Shown: positions 9,585 through 19,559, counted from the stretch's first letter. The stretch: DNA of 64,000 nt from Stutzerimonas stutzeri (GCF_019090095.1 NZ_JAGQFP010000002.1:496001-560000); one strand, 5' to 3'. Program-made: numbers and translations. The notes: generated by a model not told the origin, from the letters alone.

Positions 9585-9675
9585 CGTCCGGCTCCTGACT
9601 GATGAAGCCATGCTAGGCGGAGCATTGGTCTGCTGTAAGATCCACTTTCTGTGACTTTCATGGAGCCAATCTGCG

Positions 9676-11148
9676 ATGCCGATCCCGTCTGCTCCGCCGT
9701 TGTCGGTCGACCTGTCCGGCATTCGCCTCGATCCGCAGCGCGGCCTGGCGCGTCAGCTCTACCAGGCGTTGCGCGAACGCATCCTCGACGGGCGCCTGCC
9801 TGGCAGCACGCGGCTGCCCGCGAGCCGCGATCTGGCCGGCCTGCTGGGGGTTTCACGCAATACGGTCATCCGCGCCTTCGATCAGCTGTACGCCGAAGGG
9901 TATGTCGAGGGCCGCATTGGCGCGGGCACCTTCGTCGCCGGGTTGGGTGCGAAGGCCGCGCCGATTCCAGTCGCGCCGGCCGACACCCTGCAGACGGGCG
10001 CCTTGCAGATGCTGCAGAGCCATCACCTGAATCCGCCGCTGAGTGGGCCGCCACGGGCGTTCCGGGTTGGCGTACCGGCATTCGACCTGTTTCCGTTCGA
10101 GACCTGGGCACGGCTGTCCGCGCGCTTCTGGCGCAAGCCGTCGCCGGCGCGCCTGGGCTACGGTGATCCGGCTGGCGATCTGCAGCTGCGCGAGCTGATC
10201 GCCGCCTATCTGCGCAACAGCCGCGGCCTGCACTGCGCGCCTGGACAGATCCTGGTCACCAGTGGTGCACAGCAGGCCATCAGCCTGTGCGCGCAGTTGC
10301 TGGTCAGCCCCGGCGCGCGGGTGGCGGTGGAAAACCCCGGCTACCGCGCCGCAGGGCACGCCTTGGCGATCGCGGGGGCGCAGCTGTGTGGGGTGGCGGT
10401 GGACAGCGACGGTCTGGATACCGCCGAGCTGGCGCAGGTAGACGGCTGCAAGCTGGTATACGTGACGCCGTCGCATCAGTACCCGACCGGCGTCACCCTG
10501 TCGCTGGCGCGGCGGCTGGAGCTGCTGGAGTGGGCGCAACGCAACGATGGCCTGATCATCGAGGACGACTACGACGGCGAGTACCGCTATAGCGGCACAC
10601 CGTTGGCGCCGCTCGCCGCCCTCGATCGGCAGGGCCGTGTGCTCTATGTCGGGACCTTCTGCAAGATCGCGTTTCCGGCGCTGCGCCTGGGCTATCTGGT
10701 CCTGCCGCCGGCGTTGGCCGAAGCCTTCGCCCGCCGTCGTGCGCTGGATATGCGCCACTCGGAGATCGGCACCCAGGCGGTCATGGCCGAATTCATCGCC
10801 GCCGGGCATTTCCAGCGACACATCCGGCGCATGCGCAGCGCGGCCCGGGCCCGGCGCGATGCCTTGCTGGCGGGTTGGCCGAGCGCGATCGACGGCTGCG
10901 CGCCGCTACCGCCGGTGCATGCCGGGCTGCATCTGTGCGTGCGGGTGAACAGCCTGGCGCGCGAGCGGGCGTTGATCGCTGCGGCTGAACGGGTTGGCGT
11001 TGAGATGTCGGCCCTGAGCCGCTACTGGCTGCCTGACAGCGCCACCCCGGAGGATGAACGAGCGGGGCTGGTGCTGGGGTTTGCCGCGGTGCCGGAGGCG
11101 CAGATCGAGCAGGCGCTGGAGGCGCTGCGGCGCGCCTGGCACCCATAG
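9676..11148 (+). CDS. MocR/PdxR-type regulator: GntR DNA-binding domain fused to aminotransferase-like domain
   Basis: 490 residues. An N-terminal GntR winged helix (about residues 15-85: QLYQALRERILDGRLP, then LPASRDLAGLLGVSRNTVIRA) is joined to a fold-type I aminotransferase domain. The PLP-binding lysine is Lys330 in GTFCKIAFPALRLGY. MocR proteins sense PLP or amino-acid adducts and usually regulate the divergently transcribed gene; here that is the paiB-GNAT cluster. Related proteins control PLP synthesis (PdxR) or GABA and taurine catabolism, none of which is encoded nearby, so the target is inferred from position only. Confidence 0.92.
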   Translation: MPIPSAPPLSVDLSGIRLDPQRGLARQLYQALRERILDGRLPGSTRLPASRDLAGLLGVSRNTVIRAFDQLYAEGYVEGRIGAGTFVAGLGAKAAPIPVAPADTLQTGALQMLQSHHLNPPLSGPPRAFRVGVPAFDLFPFETWARLSARFWRKPSPARLGYGDPAGDLQLRELIAAYLRNSRGLHCAPGQILVTSGAQQAISLCAQLLVSPGARVAVENPGYRAAGHALAIAGAQLCGVAVDSDGLDTAELAQVDGCKLVYVTPSHQYPTGVTLSLARRLELLEWAQRNDGLIIEDDYDGEYRYSGTPLAPLAALDRQGRVLYVGTFCKIAFPALRLGYLVLPPALAEAFARRRALDMRHSEIGTQAVMAEFIAAGHFQRHIRRMRSAARARRDALLAGWPSAIDGCAPLPPVHAGLHLCVRVNSLARERALIAAAERVGVEMSALSRYWLPDSATPEDERAGLVLGFAAVPEAQIEQALEALRRAWHP

Positions 11149-11196
11149 AAAGGCGGGGCGAAGCCGCCGCGCTCGCGGCGCGGCGGCCCGCTTTCG
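11149..11196. terminator. Bidirectional stem-loop between mocR-type gene and aspA
   Basis: A perfect 10-bp GC stem pairs 11163-11172 with 11178-11187 around a 5-base loop. It is flanked on the left by GAAAGGCGGG and on the right by CCCGCTTTC, which extends the pairing and gives a short T run in each direction. It fills the space between two convergent genes, as expected for a shared terminator. Confidence 0.7.
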
Positions 11197-11197
11197 G

Positions 11198-12622
<1,425 letters not shown>

Positions 12623-12746
12623 GAGGGTTCTCATCCGAGAGAAAAGCGGCAAGTGCCGCGAAGGCCGCTACGATAGGGCCTGAGGCCTGTTGCGGGCCAA
12701 TGCCGTTAAACGCTGGGTCATGCACAATCGGCATAACGAGCATGTG

Positions 12747-12779
12747 ACGTCGCCTCGCTGGCGAGCGTTATTGCGACGT
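12747..12779. promoter_or_regulatory. Inverted repeat, candidate operator between aspA and LysR gene
   Basis: ACGTCGC at 12747-12753 and GCGACGT at 12773-12779 form a 7-bp inverted repeat. A second palindrome (CTCGC TG GCGAG) is nested at 12754-12765. It lies 35 bases upstream of the LysR-type gene in a divergent promoter region, where LysR proteins usually bind. Binding is inferred from position and symmetry only. Confidence 0.4.
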
Positions 12780-12813
12780 ACGATCGTCCCTGACACGGCT
12801 GCCCGGAGCACCC

Positions 12814-13740
12814 ATGAACATCGAAACCAAGTGGCTGGAGGATCTGGTCGCCCTGGCTGCCACGCGCAGCTTTTCCCAGGCCGCCGAGCGGCGCTTCGTC
12901 ACCCAGCCGGCCTTCAGCCGTCGCATTCGCAGCCTGGAAAATACGCTGGGCCTGACCCTGGTGAACCGCGCCCGGACGCCGGTCGAACTGACCGAGGCGG
13001 GCCAGCTGTTTCTGGTCACGGCACGCAACATGGTCGAGCAGCTGGGCGAAGTGGTGCATTACCTGCACAACCTCGAGGGGCAGCGTGGCGAGGTGTTGCA
13101 GATCGCCGCCGCGCATTCGCTGGCGCTGGGGTTCTTCCCCGGATGGCTGGCGCGCCTGCGCCAGGACGGTGTACCGGTCAACAGCCGGCTAGTGGCCACC
13201 AATGTTGGCGAAGCCGTGCATTCGTTGCGTGAGGGCGCCTGCGACCTGATCCTCGCCTATTACGATCCGGATGCCGCGTTGCAGATGGACCCGGAGCTGT
13301 TCCCCTCGCTGGCGCTGGGGCGCACCGAGATCGTCCCGGTCTGCGCGGTCGATGACGCGGGTCGGCCGCTGTTCGATCCTGACAGCGGTCAGAGCGTCCC
13401 GCTGCTGGCCTACAGCGCCGGTGCCTCGCTGGGGCGCTCGGTCAATCTGCTGCTGCGCCAGCGTGGGCTGCGCTCGACCACCGTGTACGAAACGGCGATG
13501 GCCGACAGCCTGAAAAGCATGGCCATGCAACGGCTGGGGCTGGCCTGGGTGCCGCGCCTGAGCGTCACCGCCGAACTCGAGCGTGGCGAACTGGTGGTCT
13601 GCGGTGGCGAACACTGGCGGGTGCCGCTGGAGATACGCCTGTATCGCTGTGCACTGGTACGCAAGGCGCCGGTGCGGTTGCTCTGGCGCAAGCTGGAGAG
13701 CGGCGCGGGGCAGGAGGGCGAGGCCCTGACAGTCGAGTGA
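12814..13740 (+). CDS. LysR family transcriptional regulator, HypT-like
   Basis: 308 residues. The N-terminal winged helix (NIETKWLEDLVALAATRSFS, then VTQPAFSRRIRSLE) closely resembles E. coli HypT/YjiE, the hypochlorite-responsive LysR regulator, and the C-terminal effector domain is of normal length. GGAG lies seven bases before the ATG. It is divergent from aspA, so local control of aspartase is as plausible as an oxidative-stress role; similarity to HypT was judged by eye only. Convergent with the downstream alcohol dehydrogenase gene. Confidence 0.87.
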   Translation: MNIETKWLEDLVALAATRSFSQAAERRFVTQPAFSRRIRSLENTLGLTLVNRARTPVELTEAGQLFLVTARNMVEQLGEVVHYLHNLEGQRGEVLQIAAAHSLALGFFPGWLARLRQDGVPVNSRLVATNVGEAVHSLREGACDLILAYYDPDAALQMDPELFPSLALGRTEIVPVCAVDDAGRPLFDPDSGQSVPLLAYSAGASLGRSVNLLLRQRGLRSTTVYETAMADSLKSMAMQRLGLAWVPRLSVTAELERGELVVCGGEHWRVPLEIRLYRCALVRKAPVRLLWRKLESGAGQEGEALTVE

Positions 13741-13742
13741 GA

Positions 13743-13767
13743 CCCGGACGCGATCGACGCGTCCGGG
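13743..13767. terminator. GC-rich stem-loop between convergent genes
   Basis: A perfect 10-bp stem (CCCGGACGCG with CGCGTCCGGG) surrounds a 5-base loop in the 34 bases between the LysR gene and adhP. There is no T run on either side, so it may be a weak or Rho-assisted terminator, or serve transcript stability. Confidence 0.5.
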
Positions 13768-13774
13768 CGTGGCG

Positions 13775-14797
13775 TCACATGCCCAGCACGATCCGGCCTT
13801 CGATGGTGCCAGCGCGCATCTGGTCGAAGATCTGGTTGATATCGTCCAGCTTGCCGTGGTGGATGGTCGCCTTGACCAGCCCTTCGGCGGCAAAGTCCAG
13901 CGCCTCCTGCAGATCCGCGCGGGTGCCGACGATGGAGCCGGTGATGCTGATGGCCTTGAGCACCACATCGAAGATCGGCGTCGGGAAGTCGCCTGGTGGC
14001 AAGCCGACCAGGGCGACGGTGCCGTGCCGCCGCGCCATGCCGATGGCCTGCCCGAAGGCGCTGTTGGACACCGCGGTCACCAGCACGCCGTGAGCGCCGC
14101 CGATGTCGCGCTGGATGACCGCCACCGGATCCTCATGGCGAGCGTTGACCGTCAGGCTGGCGCCGAGGGTGCGCGCCAGTTCCAGCTTGGCGTCGTCGAC
14201 ATCCACCGCCGCGACGTGCAGGCCCATGGCCTTGGCGTATTGCACGGCGACGTGGCCGAGCCCGCCGATGCCGGAAATCACCACCCACTGGCCCGGGCGG
14301 GCGTTGGTCACCTTCAGTCCCTTGTACACGGTGACGCCGGCGCAGAGGATCGGCGCGATCTCGTCGAACGCCACCTGCTTGGGCAGGATGCCCACGTAGT
14401 TGGGATCGGCCAGGACGTATTCGGCGTAGCCGCCATTGACCGAATAGCCGGTGTTCTGTTGATCGGTGCAAAGCGTTTCCCAGCCGGTCAGACAGTGCTC
14501 GCAGCAGCCGCAGGCCGTGTACAGCCAGGGCACACCGACCCGGTCGCCTTCTTTGACGCGGGTAACACCGCTGCCGACGGCGGCGACATAGCCGACGCCC
14601 TCATGGCCAGGAATGAACGGCAGCGACGGACGCACCGGCCAGTCGCCCTCGACGGCGTGCAGGTCGGTATGGCACACCCCGCAGGCCTCGATCTTGACTA
14701 GGATCTGCCCTGCGCCTGGCAGCGGCACCTTCACTTCCTCGATGCGCAACGGCTCGCCGAAGGCATGTGCCACGGCGGCTTTCATGGTCTGGTTCAT
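13775..14797 (-). CDS. adhP: zinc-dependent alcohol dehydrogenase AdhP
   Basis: 340-residue medium-chain dehydrogenase. Catalytic zinc ligands are in [15 protein letters not shown] and GHEGVGYV; the structural zinc cysteines are in [15 protein letters not shown]; the NAD-binding glycine motif is [17 protein letters not shown]. The sequence matches the ethanol-active AdhP group, which oxidises primary alcohols or reduces aldehydes with NAD. It stands alone, convergent with the LysR gene and divergent from purE. Substrate range cannot be read from sequence. Confidence 0.93.
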   Translation of the reverse strand: MNQTMKAAVAHAFGEPLRIEEVKVPLPGAGQILVKIEACGVCHTDLHAVEGDWPVRPSLPFIPGHEGVGYVAAVGSGVTRVKEGDRVGVPWLYTACGCCEHCLTGWETLCTDQQNTGYSVNGGYAEYVLADPNYVGILPKQVAFDEIAPILCAGVTVYKGLKVTNARPGQWVVISGIGGLGHVAVQYAKAMGLHVAAVDVDDAKLELARTLGASLTVNARHEDPVAVIQRDIGGAHGVLVTAVSNSAFGQAIGMARRHGTVALVGLPPGDFPTPIFDVVLKAISITGSIVGTRADLQEALDFAAEGLVKATIHHGKLDDINQIFDQMRAGTIEGRIVLGM

Positions 14798-14934
14798 GAC
14801 GGAATCTCCTTCGCCTGGGGACCGCCAGTCTGCGCCGCGGCCATGACCGCATCATTGGCGTCGAGCAATGCCCGCCGCGATCCGAGACCTGGCCGGACGC
14901 ACGGTCGCGGGTGCCGGCGCGCGGGGGCTTGCGC

Positions 14935-14940
14935 TATACT
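14935..14940 (+). promoter_or_regulatory. Probable -10 box of purEK
   Basis: TATACT stands out in a very GC-rich stretch and would place the transcript start about 100 bases before purE. No good -35 element is visible at the usual spacing. The 252 bases between adhP and purE hold no other recognisable element. Confidence 0.45.
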
Positions 14941-15049
14941 GCGCGGCCTTCGGTCGGACCGGTTCCGGCCATGTACCTGCACGGCCGCGCTGTTTTCAGT
15001 GCGGCCGTTGTTCCTGATGCGCCGGCAGGCGCCGAAGAGAGGCACGACG

Positions 15050-15541
15050 ATGACCGCACTGGTAGGCGTGATCATGGGCTCCAAGTCCGACTGGTCCACC
15101 TTGAGCCACACCGCAGACATGCTGGAAAAGCTCGGCATTCCGCACGAAGTCACCGTGGTGTCCGCGCACCGCACGCCCGATCTGCTGTTCCAGTACGCCG
15201 AGCAGGCCGAGGCGCGCGGCCTGCGCGTGATCATCGCCGGCGCGGGCGGTGCTGCCCACCTGCCGGGCATGTGCGCGGCCAAGACCCATCTGCCGGTACT
15301 CGGCGTGCCGGTGCAGTCTTCCATGCTCTCCGGCGTGGACTCGCTGTTGTCGATCGTGCAGATGCCAGCCGGTGTGCCGGTCGCCACCCTGGCCATCGGC
15401 AAGGCGGGCGCGGTTAACGCCGCGCTGCTCTCGGCCAGCATCCTCGGCCACGAATTCCCCGAGTACCACGCCGCGCTGAAGGCATTCCGCGACGAACAGA
15501 CCCAGACCGTGCTCGACAACCCGGACCCGAGGAACGCGTAA
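15050..15541 (+). CDS. purE: N5-carboxyaminoimidazole ribonucleotide mutase
   Basis: 163-residue PurE class I enzyme. The start region [12 protein letters not shown], the SAHRTPD motif and [11 protein letters not shown] are all conserved. It converts N5-CAIR to CAIR in de novo purine synthesis and acts after PurK. The ATG at 15050 is preceded by GAAGAGAGGCACGACG. One base separates its stop from the purK ATG, so the two genes form an operon. The reading frame extends 95 codons upstream, but that region lacks any PurE similarity. Confidence 0.97.
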   Translation: MTALVGVIMGSKSDWSTLSHTADMLEKLGIPHEVTVVSAHRTPDLLFQYAEQAEARGLRVIIAGAGGAAHLPGMCAAKTHLPVLGVPVQSSMLSGVDSLLSIVQMPAGVPVATLAIGKAGAVNAALLSASILGHEFPEYHAALKAFRDEQTQTVLDNPDPRNA

Positions 15542-16627
15542 ATGAAAATCGGCGTGATCGGTGGCGGCCAGCTGGGCCGCATGCTCGCCCTGGCGGGGAC
15601 TCCGCTGGGCATGAACTTCGCCTTCCTTGACCCGGCCCCGGACGCTTGTGCGGCGGCCCTTGGCGAACACCTGCGGGCGGACTACAGCGATCAGGATCAC
15701 CTGCGCCAGCTGGCCGATGAGGTCGACCTGGTGACCTTCGAGTTCGAAAGCGTGCCGGCCGAGACGGTGGCGTTTCTCTCGCAGTTCGTGCCGGTCTATC
15801 CGAGCGCCGAGGCGCTGCGCATTGCCCGCGACCGCTGGTTCGAAAAGTCCATGTTCAAGGACCTCGGCATCCCCACGCCGGAATTTGCCGACATCCAGTC
15901 CCAGGCCGATCTCGACGCCGCTGCGGCCAGTATCGGCCTGCCGGCCGTGCTCAAGACGCGCACCCTGGGTTACGACGGCAAAGGTCAGAAGGTCCTGCGC
16001 AAGCCGGCCGATGTCGCCAATGCCTTCGCCGAGCTGGGCAGCGTGCCCTGCATCCTGGAAGGCTTCGTGCCGTTCAGCGGTGAGGTCTCGCTGATCGCCG
16101 TGCGCGGTCGGGACGGCGAGACCTGTTTCTATCCGTTGGTCCACAACACGCATGAAGAAGGCATCCTGCGGTTGTCGGTGGCCAGCAGCAATCATCCGCT
16201 GCAGGCGCTGGCCGAGGACTATGTCGGCCGCGTGCTGACCAAGCTGGATTATGTCGGCGTGCTGGCTTTCGAGTTCTTTGAGGTCGATGGCGGGCTCAAG
16301 GCCAACGAGATCGCGCCGCGGGTGCACAACTCCGGTCACTGGACCATCGAGGGCGCCGAGTGCAGCCAGTTCGAAAACCACCTGCGTGCCGTGACGGGCC
16401 TGCCGCTGGGTTCGACGGCCAAGCTGGGCGAGAGCGCGATGCTCAACTTCATCGGCGAAGTGCCCGCCGTGGAAAAAGTCATCGCGGTCGAGGATTGCCA
16501 CCTGCATCACTACGGCAAGGCATTCAAGGTCGGGCGCAAGGTCGGTCATGCCACCCTGCGCTGTCCGGACCGCGCCACGTTGGATCGTCAGATCACGGCG
16601 GTCGAGTCGCTGATCAGCCGCGATTGA
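15542..16627 (+). CDS. purK: N5-carboxyaminoimidazole ribonucleotide synthase
   Basis: 361-residue ATP-grasp enzyme starting MKIGVIGGGQLGRMLALAG. The nucleotide-binding region contains LKTRTLGYDGKGQ, and the end of the ATP-grasp domain has NEIAPRVHNSGHWTIEG. It uses ATP and bicarbonate to make N5-CAIR from AIR for PurE in purine biosynthesis. Length matches the family. Directly follows purE. Confidence 0.97.
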   Translation: MKIGVIGGGQLGRMLALAGTPLGMNFAFLDPAPDACAAALGEHLRADYSDQDHLRQLADEVDLVTFEFESVPAETVAFLSQFVPVYPSAEALRIARDRWFEKSMFKDLGIPTPEFADIQSQADLDAAAASIGLPAVLKTRTLGYDGKGQKVLRKPADVANAFAELGSVPCILEGFVPFSGEVSLIAVRGRDGETCFYPLVHNTHEEGILRLSVASSNHPLQALAEDYVGRVLTKLDYVGVLAFEFFEVDGGLKANEIAPRVHNSGHWTIEGAECSQFENHLRAVTGLPLGSTAKLGESAMLNFIGEVPAVEKVIAVEDCHLHHYGKAFKVGRKVGHATLRCPDRATLDRQITAVESLISRD

Positions 16628-16682
16628 TCCTCCGGTCGTCTGGCGCGATGGATTCGCCGGCGAACTGGCTAGCTCGCCTCCT

Positions 16683-16713
16683 GTCCGAGAATACGTAACG
16701 CATATTTTCGGAC
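16683..16713 (+). promoter_or_regulatory. Stem-loop in the leader of the GlsB/YeaQ gene
   Basis: GTCCGAGAATA (16683-16693) pairs with TATTTTCGGAC (16703-16713), an 11-bp stem with one G-U pair and a 9-base loop. It ends one base before the GAGGAG ribosome site of the next gene. It could terminate purEK transcription incompletely, or modulate translation of the downstream stress-type gene. No T run follows. Confidence 0.5.
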
Positions 16714-16728
16714 TTGAGGAGATCGCCA

Positions 16729-16980
16729 ATGGGCATCATCGGAACCATCATCATCGGCCTGATCGTGGGCCTCATCGCACGTTTCCTGAAGCCCGGCAAC
16801 GACAGCATGGGCTGGATCATGACCATCCTGCTGGGTATTGGCGGCTCGCTGCTGGCCACCTACGGCGGTCAGGCGCTTGGCCTCTACGAGGCGGGTGAGG
16901 GGGCAGGCTTTATCGGTGCGGTGGTCGGTGCGATCATCCTGCTGGTGATCTACGGCATGGTGACCGGCCGTAAGCACTGA
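16729..16980 (+). CDS. GlsB/YeaQ/YmgE family membrane protein
   Basis: 83-residue small membrane protein with three hydrophobic segments and the glycine-rich transglycosylase-associated pattern (IGTIIIGLIVGLIARFLKPG, then GAVVGAIILLVIYG). The family is often stress-induced, but its biochemical role is not established. A strong GAGGAG lies seven bases before the ATG at 16729; the in-frame upstream start at 16714 would overlap that ribosome site. A hairpin sits just upstream. Confidence 0.88.
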   Translation: MGIIGTIIIGLIVGLIARFLKPGNDSMGWIMTILLGIGGSLLATYGGQALGLYEAGEGAGFIGAVVGAIILLVIYGMVTGRKH

Positions 16981-16987
16981 TTCGCCC

Positions 16988-17011
16988 GGGGCCGCGTCCC
17001 GTGGCGGCCCC
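16988..17011 (+). terminator. GC hairpin after GlsB/YeaQ gene
   Basis: GGGGCCGC at 16988-16995 pairs perfectly with GCGGCCCC at 17004-17011 around an 8-base loop, just after the stop codon. The following bases (GTTCCCTC) hold only a short pyrimidine run, so terminator strength is uncertain. Confidence 0.45.
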
Positions 17012-17033
17012 GTTCCCTCACCACCTGGTTGTC

Positions 17034-17564
17034 ATGCGCCCGATACTTCTTTTTCTGTTGCTCGCTTTTACCGCTTTGGTTCATGCCGCCCCGGCTGAAC
17101 TCGACTGGCTCGAGCTGATGCCCGCCGAGGACCGCAAGGCGCTGGAGGAAATGCCCGAGATCGAGCACGACTCTCCGGAGGCCCGTGGCTTCAGCGACCA
17201 GGGCGGGCTCAAGCAGGACGCCGGACTGCCGGCCGTGATGTATTCGGCCAAGACCGTCCCGTCGCTGGCTGGCAAGGGCGTCCGGCTCGGCGGTTATCCG
17301 GTCCCGCTGGAAACGGACAACCAGGGACGCAGTACCGAATTCTTCCTGGTGCCCTATCCAGGCGCCTGCATCCACGTGCCGCCACCACCGCCCAATCAGA
17401 TCGTGATGGTCCGCTATCCGCAGGGGATCACCCTTGACGACATTTATGCGCCGCTCTGGGTGGATGGCCGGTTGCAGATCGAGTCGGTCAGCAATGACCT
17501 GGCCGACGCCGCCTACGTGATCGCCGCCGACAAGGTGACTGTGGTCGATGAAAGCGACCTCTGA
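17034..17564 (+). CDS. DUF3299 family exported protein
   Basis: 176 residues. A signal peptide is clear (MRPILLFLLLAFTALVHA, cleavage before AAPAELDW). The mature part carries the DUF3299 core: GGYPVPLE, then FFLVPYPGACIHVPPPPPNQ, then VRYPQG. DUF3299 proteins are periplasmic or lipoprotein-like and lack a firm function; they often occur near ABC-type export systems, none of which is present here. The Met at 17034 was preferred over a GTG at 17001 because it begins the signal peptide. Its last 17 bases overlap the next gene. Confidence 0.85.
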   Translation: MRPILLFLLLAFTALVHAAPAELDWLELMPAEDRKALEEMPEIEHDSPEARGFSDQGGLKQDAGLPAVMYSAKTVPSLAGKGVRLGGYPVPLETDNQGRSTEFFLVPYPGACIHVPPPPPNQIVMVRYPQGITLDDIYAPLWVDGRLQIESVSNDLADAAYVIAADKVTVVDESDL

Positions 17565-18252
17565 GCATCGGCCGGCCTCGGCTTCGCTCGATGAAGCGGA
17601 GCGTGAGGCCTTCCGCACGCTGGCAGCCCGGACGGACGGCATCGATGTCGAGGTCTACCGGAAATTCGACAAGGATCCGCTGGAGCCGATCATTGGCCTG
17701 GGCCGTGTCGATGCGCCGATCGCCTTCTTCGGGCGCGATCCGGGGCGCGAGGAAGTTCGCCATGGTGAGCCGTTCATAGGCGCGGGCGGGCAGTGGGTGC
17801 GCCGCGTGCTCTACCGGCATCTGCACGGCGAAGACATGCCGGATTTCGAGGCTGGCCGCGCGCTTGGCCACGAATTCTTCTGGATCAATACGGTGCCCTA
17901 CAAACCACTGGGCAATCGCGCCTGGTCGATGGCGGTCAAGCGGCGCTTCCAGCCGCTCATGCAGCAGCTGCTGATCGAGCACTGGCAGGGCCGCGATATC
18001 GTCACGCTGGGTCGCGAGGCCTTCCTCTGGTTCGGCCTGGAACAACCTCGCGAGGTGCGCCAGCAGCTCGAGACTTTCTGGCGGCGGGAAGACCGCTTCA
18101 GCGAGCACATCGAGATCAGGCTGGCGTCGGAGCAGCGGGCTGATCGCGTGTTCCGCCTGCACCCGCTGCCGCATCCCTCGCCGCGCAATCGCACCTGGTT
18201 CGATCGGTTTCCAGCGCTGCTGGAGGCGCGTTTGCATCAGCTGCTCGGCTGA
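17548..18252 (+). CDS. uracil-DNA glycosylase superfamily protein
   Basis: 234 residues. Two motifs of the UDG fold are visible: FFGRDPGREEVRHGEPFIG near residue 64 (active-site and uracil-binding loop) and HPLPHPSPRNR near residue 209 (the intercalation-loop region). The four cysteines of the iron-sulfur family 4/5 enzymes are absent. It probably removes damaged or uracil bases from DNA, but substrate and activity are not proven by these motifs. It overlaps the DUF3299 gene by 17 bases, an unexpected pairing. Convergent with the downstream oxidoreductase. Confidence 0.82.
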   Translation: MKATSEHRPASASLDEAEREAFRTLAARTDGIDVEVYRKFDKDPLEPIIGLGRVDAPIAFFGRDPGREEVRHGEPFIGAGGQWVRRVLYRHLHGEDMPDFEAGRALGHEFFWINTVPYKPLGNRAWSMAVKRRFQPLMQQLLIEHWQGRDIVTLGREAFLWFGLEQPREVRQQLETFWRREDRFSEHIEIRLASEQRADRVFRLHPLPHPSPRNRTWFDRFPALLEARLHQLLG

Positions 18253-18257
18253 GCGAA

Positions 18258-19337
18258 TCAGGCATCGGTACCCAGTTGGCGCATGAAACCCCGGTCGATG
18301 TGATCCTTCCAGCGCCCCAGCCAACGGCCCTCGGCTGTCAGGCCGGCCCAGCTCAGCAGCGCGCCGCGTTGTCCGTCGGCAAGCAGCGCGAGGCTGTGGG
18401 TCTGCGGATGATAGTGGCGCAGGGGCTGGCCAATCGCTGCCCGACCGAGGTTGGTGGCCAGCACGGCTGCCTGGCGTACCGCGTGCACGCCGTTGCGTTC
18501 GGCACCGGGCAGGCTGGCGCAGTCGCCACTGGCGAACACATGCGGATGCGAGCGGCTTTGCAGCGCCGGGGTGACTTCGATGAAGCCGCGGGCATCCAGG
18601 CGCAGGCCGGAGTCACGCAGCCATTCGATGGGGTTGGGCCCGGTGGCGACCACCAGCCGCCGACCGCGCCAGCGGACCTGGCCGTCACCGATCAGGGTGT
18701 TGCCGTGCACCGCCTGGATCGGCGTTTGCTCGCATACCTGAACCCCCGCAGCCTGCAGATGCTGCAGCGCCAGGCGGCGCAGGCGCGGCGGATGGCCCGC
18801 GAGCAGGGCGCCTGCGGTGAACAGGTAGGTTGCCGGGAGCCGTTCGGCCATCGCCAGGGCGAGTTCGACGCCAGCGGCGCCACCACCAAGAACGGCGACG
18901 GGCTCCGGAATCTCCTGCCATTGCTGCCAGCGCCGGATGAAGTCGGCGAATGGCTTCACCGAGAGCAGCTCCATGCCGTCGCCCGACTGCTCGGGCAGCC
19001 AGGGCAACGAGCCCAGGTTGAGCGACATCCAGGTGCTGCGCAGGGTCTCGCCGGTAGCCAGGAGCAATTCGGGCGTCTCGGGCAGCAGCGCGACCATCGT
19101 CCCCTGTACGAACTCCACTTCCGCGGCGGCGCACAGCTTGGGCAGTGCGACACGGCATTGGCGGGTGTGGTAATGCTCGGCGATCAGCCCGGGCATCATG
19201 CCCGAATACCAGGCGTGAGGCTCGGCCGAGACCAGGCCGATGCGGCCGACCGGGCGTTCGCGGCTGGCCCATTGGCGCAGCGCGCCGAGGTGGCTGTGGC
19301 CGGCGCCAGCGAGCAGCAGGTCGAAGTCAGTGTTCAT
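18258..19337 (-). CDS. FAD-dependent pyridine nucleotide-disulfide oxidoreductase, SelD-fusion type
   Basis: 359 residues. The FAD-binding dinucleotide motif is LLLAGAGHSHLGALRQ at the N terminus, a second nucleotide motif is VAVLGGGAAGVELALAMAE, and the FAD-contacting C-terminal motif is HVFASGDCASL. The sequence resembles the NADH-dehydrogenase-like domain that in many organisms is fused in front of selenophosphate synthetase SelD. No redox-active CxxxxC pair is seen, and no selD is adjacent here. Function is unknown; a membrane-associated NAD(P)H oxidoreductase is the general expectation. Confidence 0.83.
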   Translation of the reverse strand: MNTDFDLLLAGAGHSHLGALRQWASRERPVGRIGLVSAEPHAWYSGMMPGLIAEHYHTRQCRVALPKLCAAAEVEFVQGTMVALLPETPELLLATGETLRSTWMSLNLGSLPWLPEQSGDGMELLSVKPFADFIRRWQQWQEIPEPVAVLGGGAAGVELALAMAERLPATYLFTAGALLAGHPPRLRRLALQHLQAAGVQVCEQTPIQAVHGNTLIGDGQVRWRGRRLVVATGPNPIEWLRDSGLRLDARGFIEVTPALQSRSHPHVFASGDCASLPGAERNGVHAVRQAAVLATNLGRAAIGQPLRHYHPQTHSLALLADGQRGALLSWAGLTAEGRWLGRWKDHIDRGFMRQLGTDA

Positions 19338-19559
19338 GGCGCATCAGATCGAAGCTGATGCAGGCGGGGAGCGGATTGGCTGGGGGCTGTCAGCGTGACG
19401 TCCATGACAAGTGTCCTCCAGAGCAATGCAACCGGCAGGCAGGGTCGCGTCGCGCGCCGTCGACGGTGGCCCGTGCGGCGAACGATGCGTGTGTTGCAGT
19501 ATAGATTCGATACGCCTGGGCGCCTGGCTCTTCTTCGTTTGACGGGCGCGAGGCAGGCC

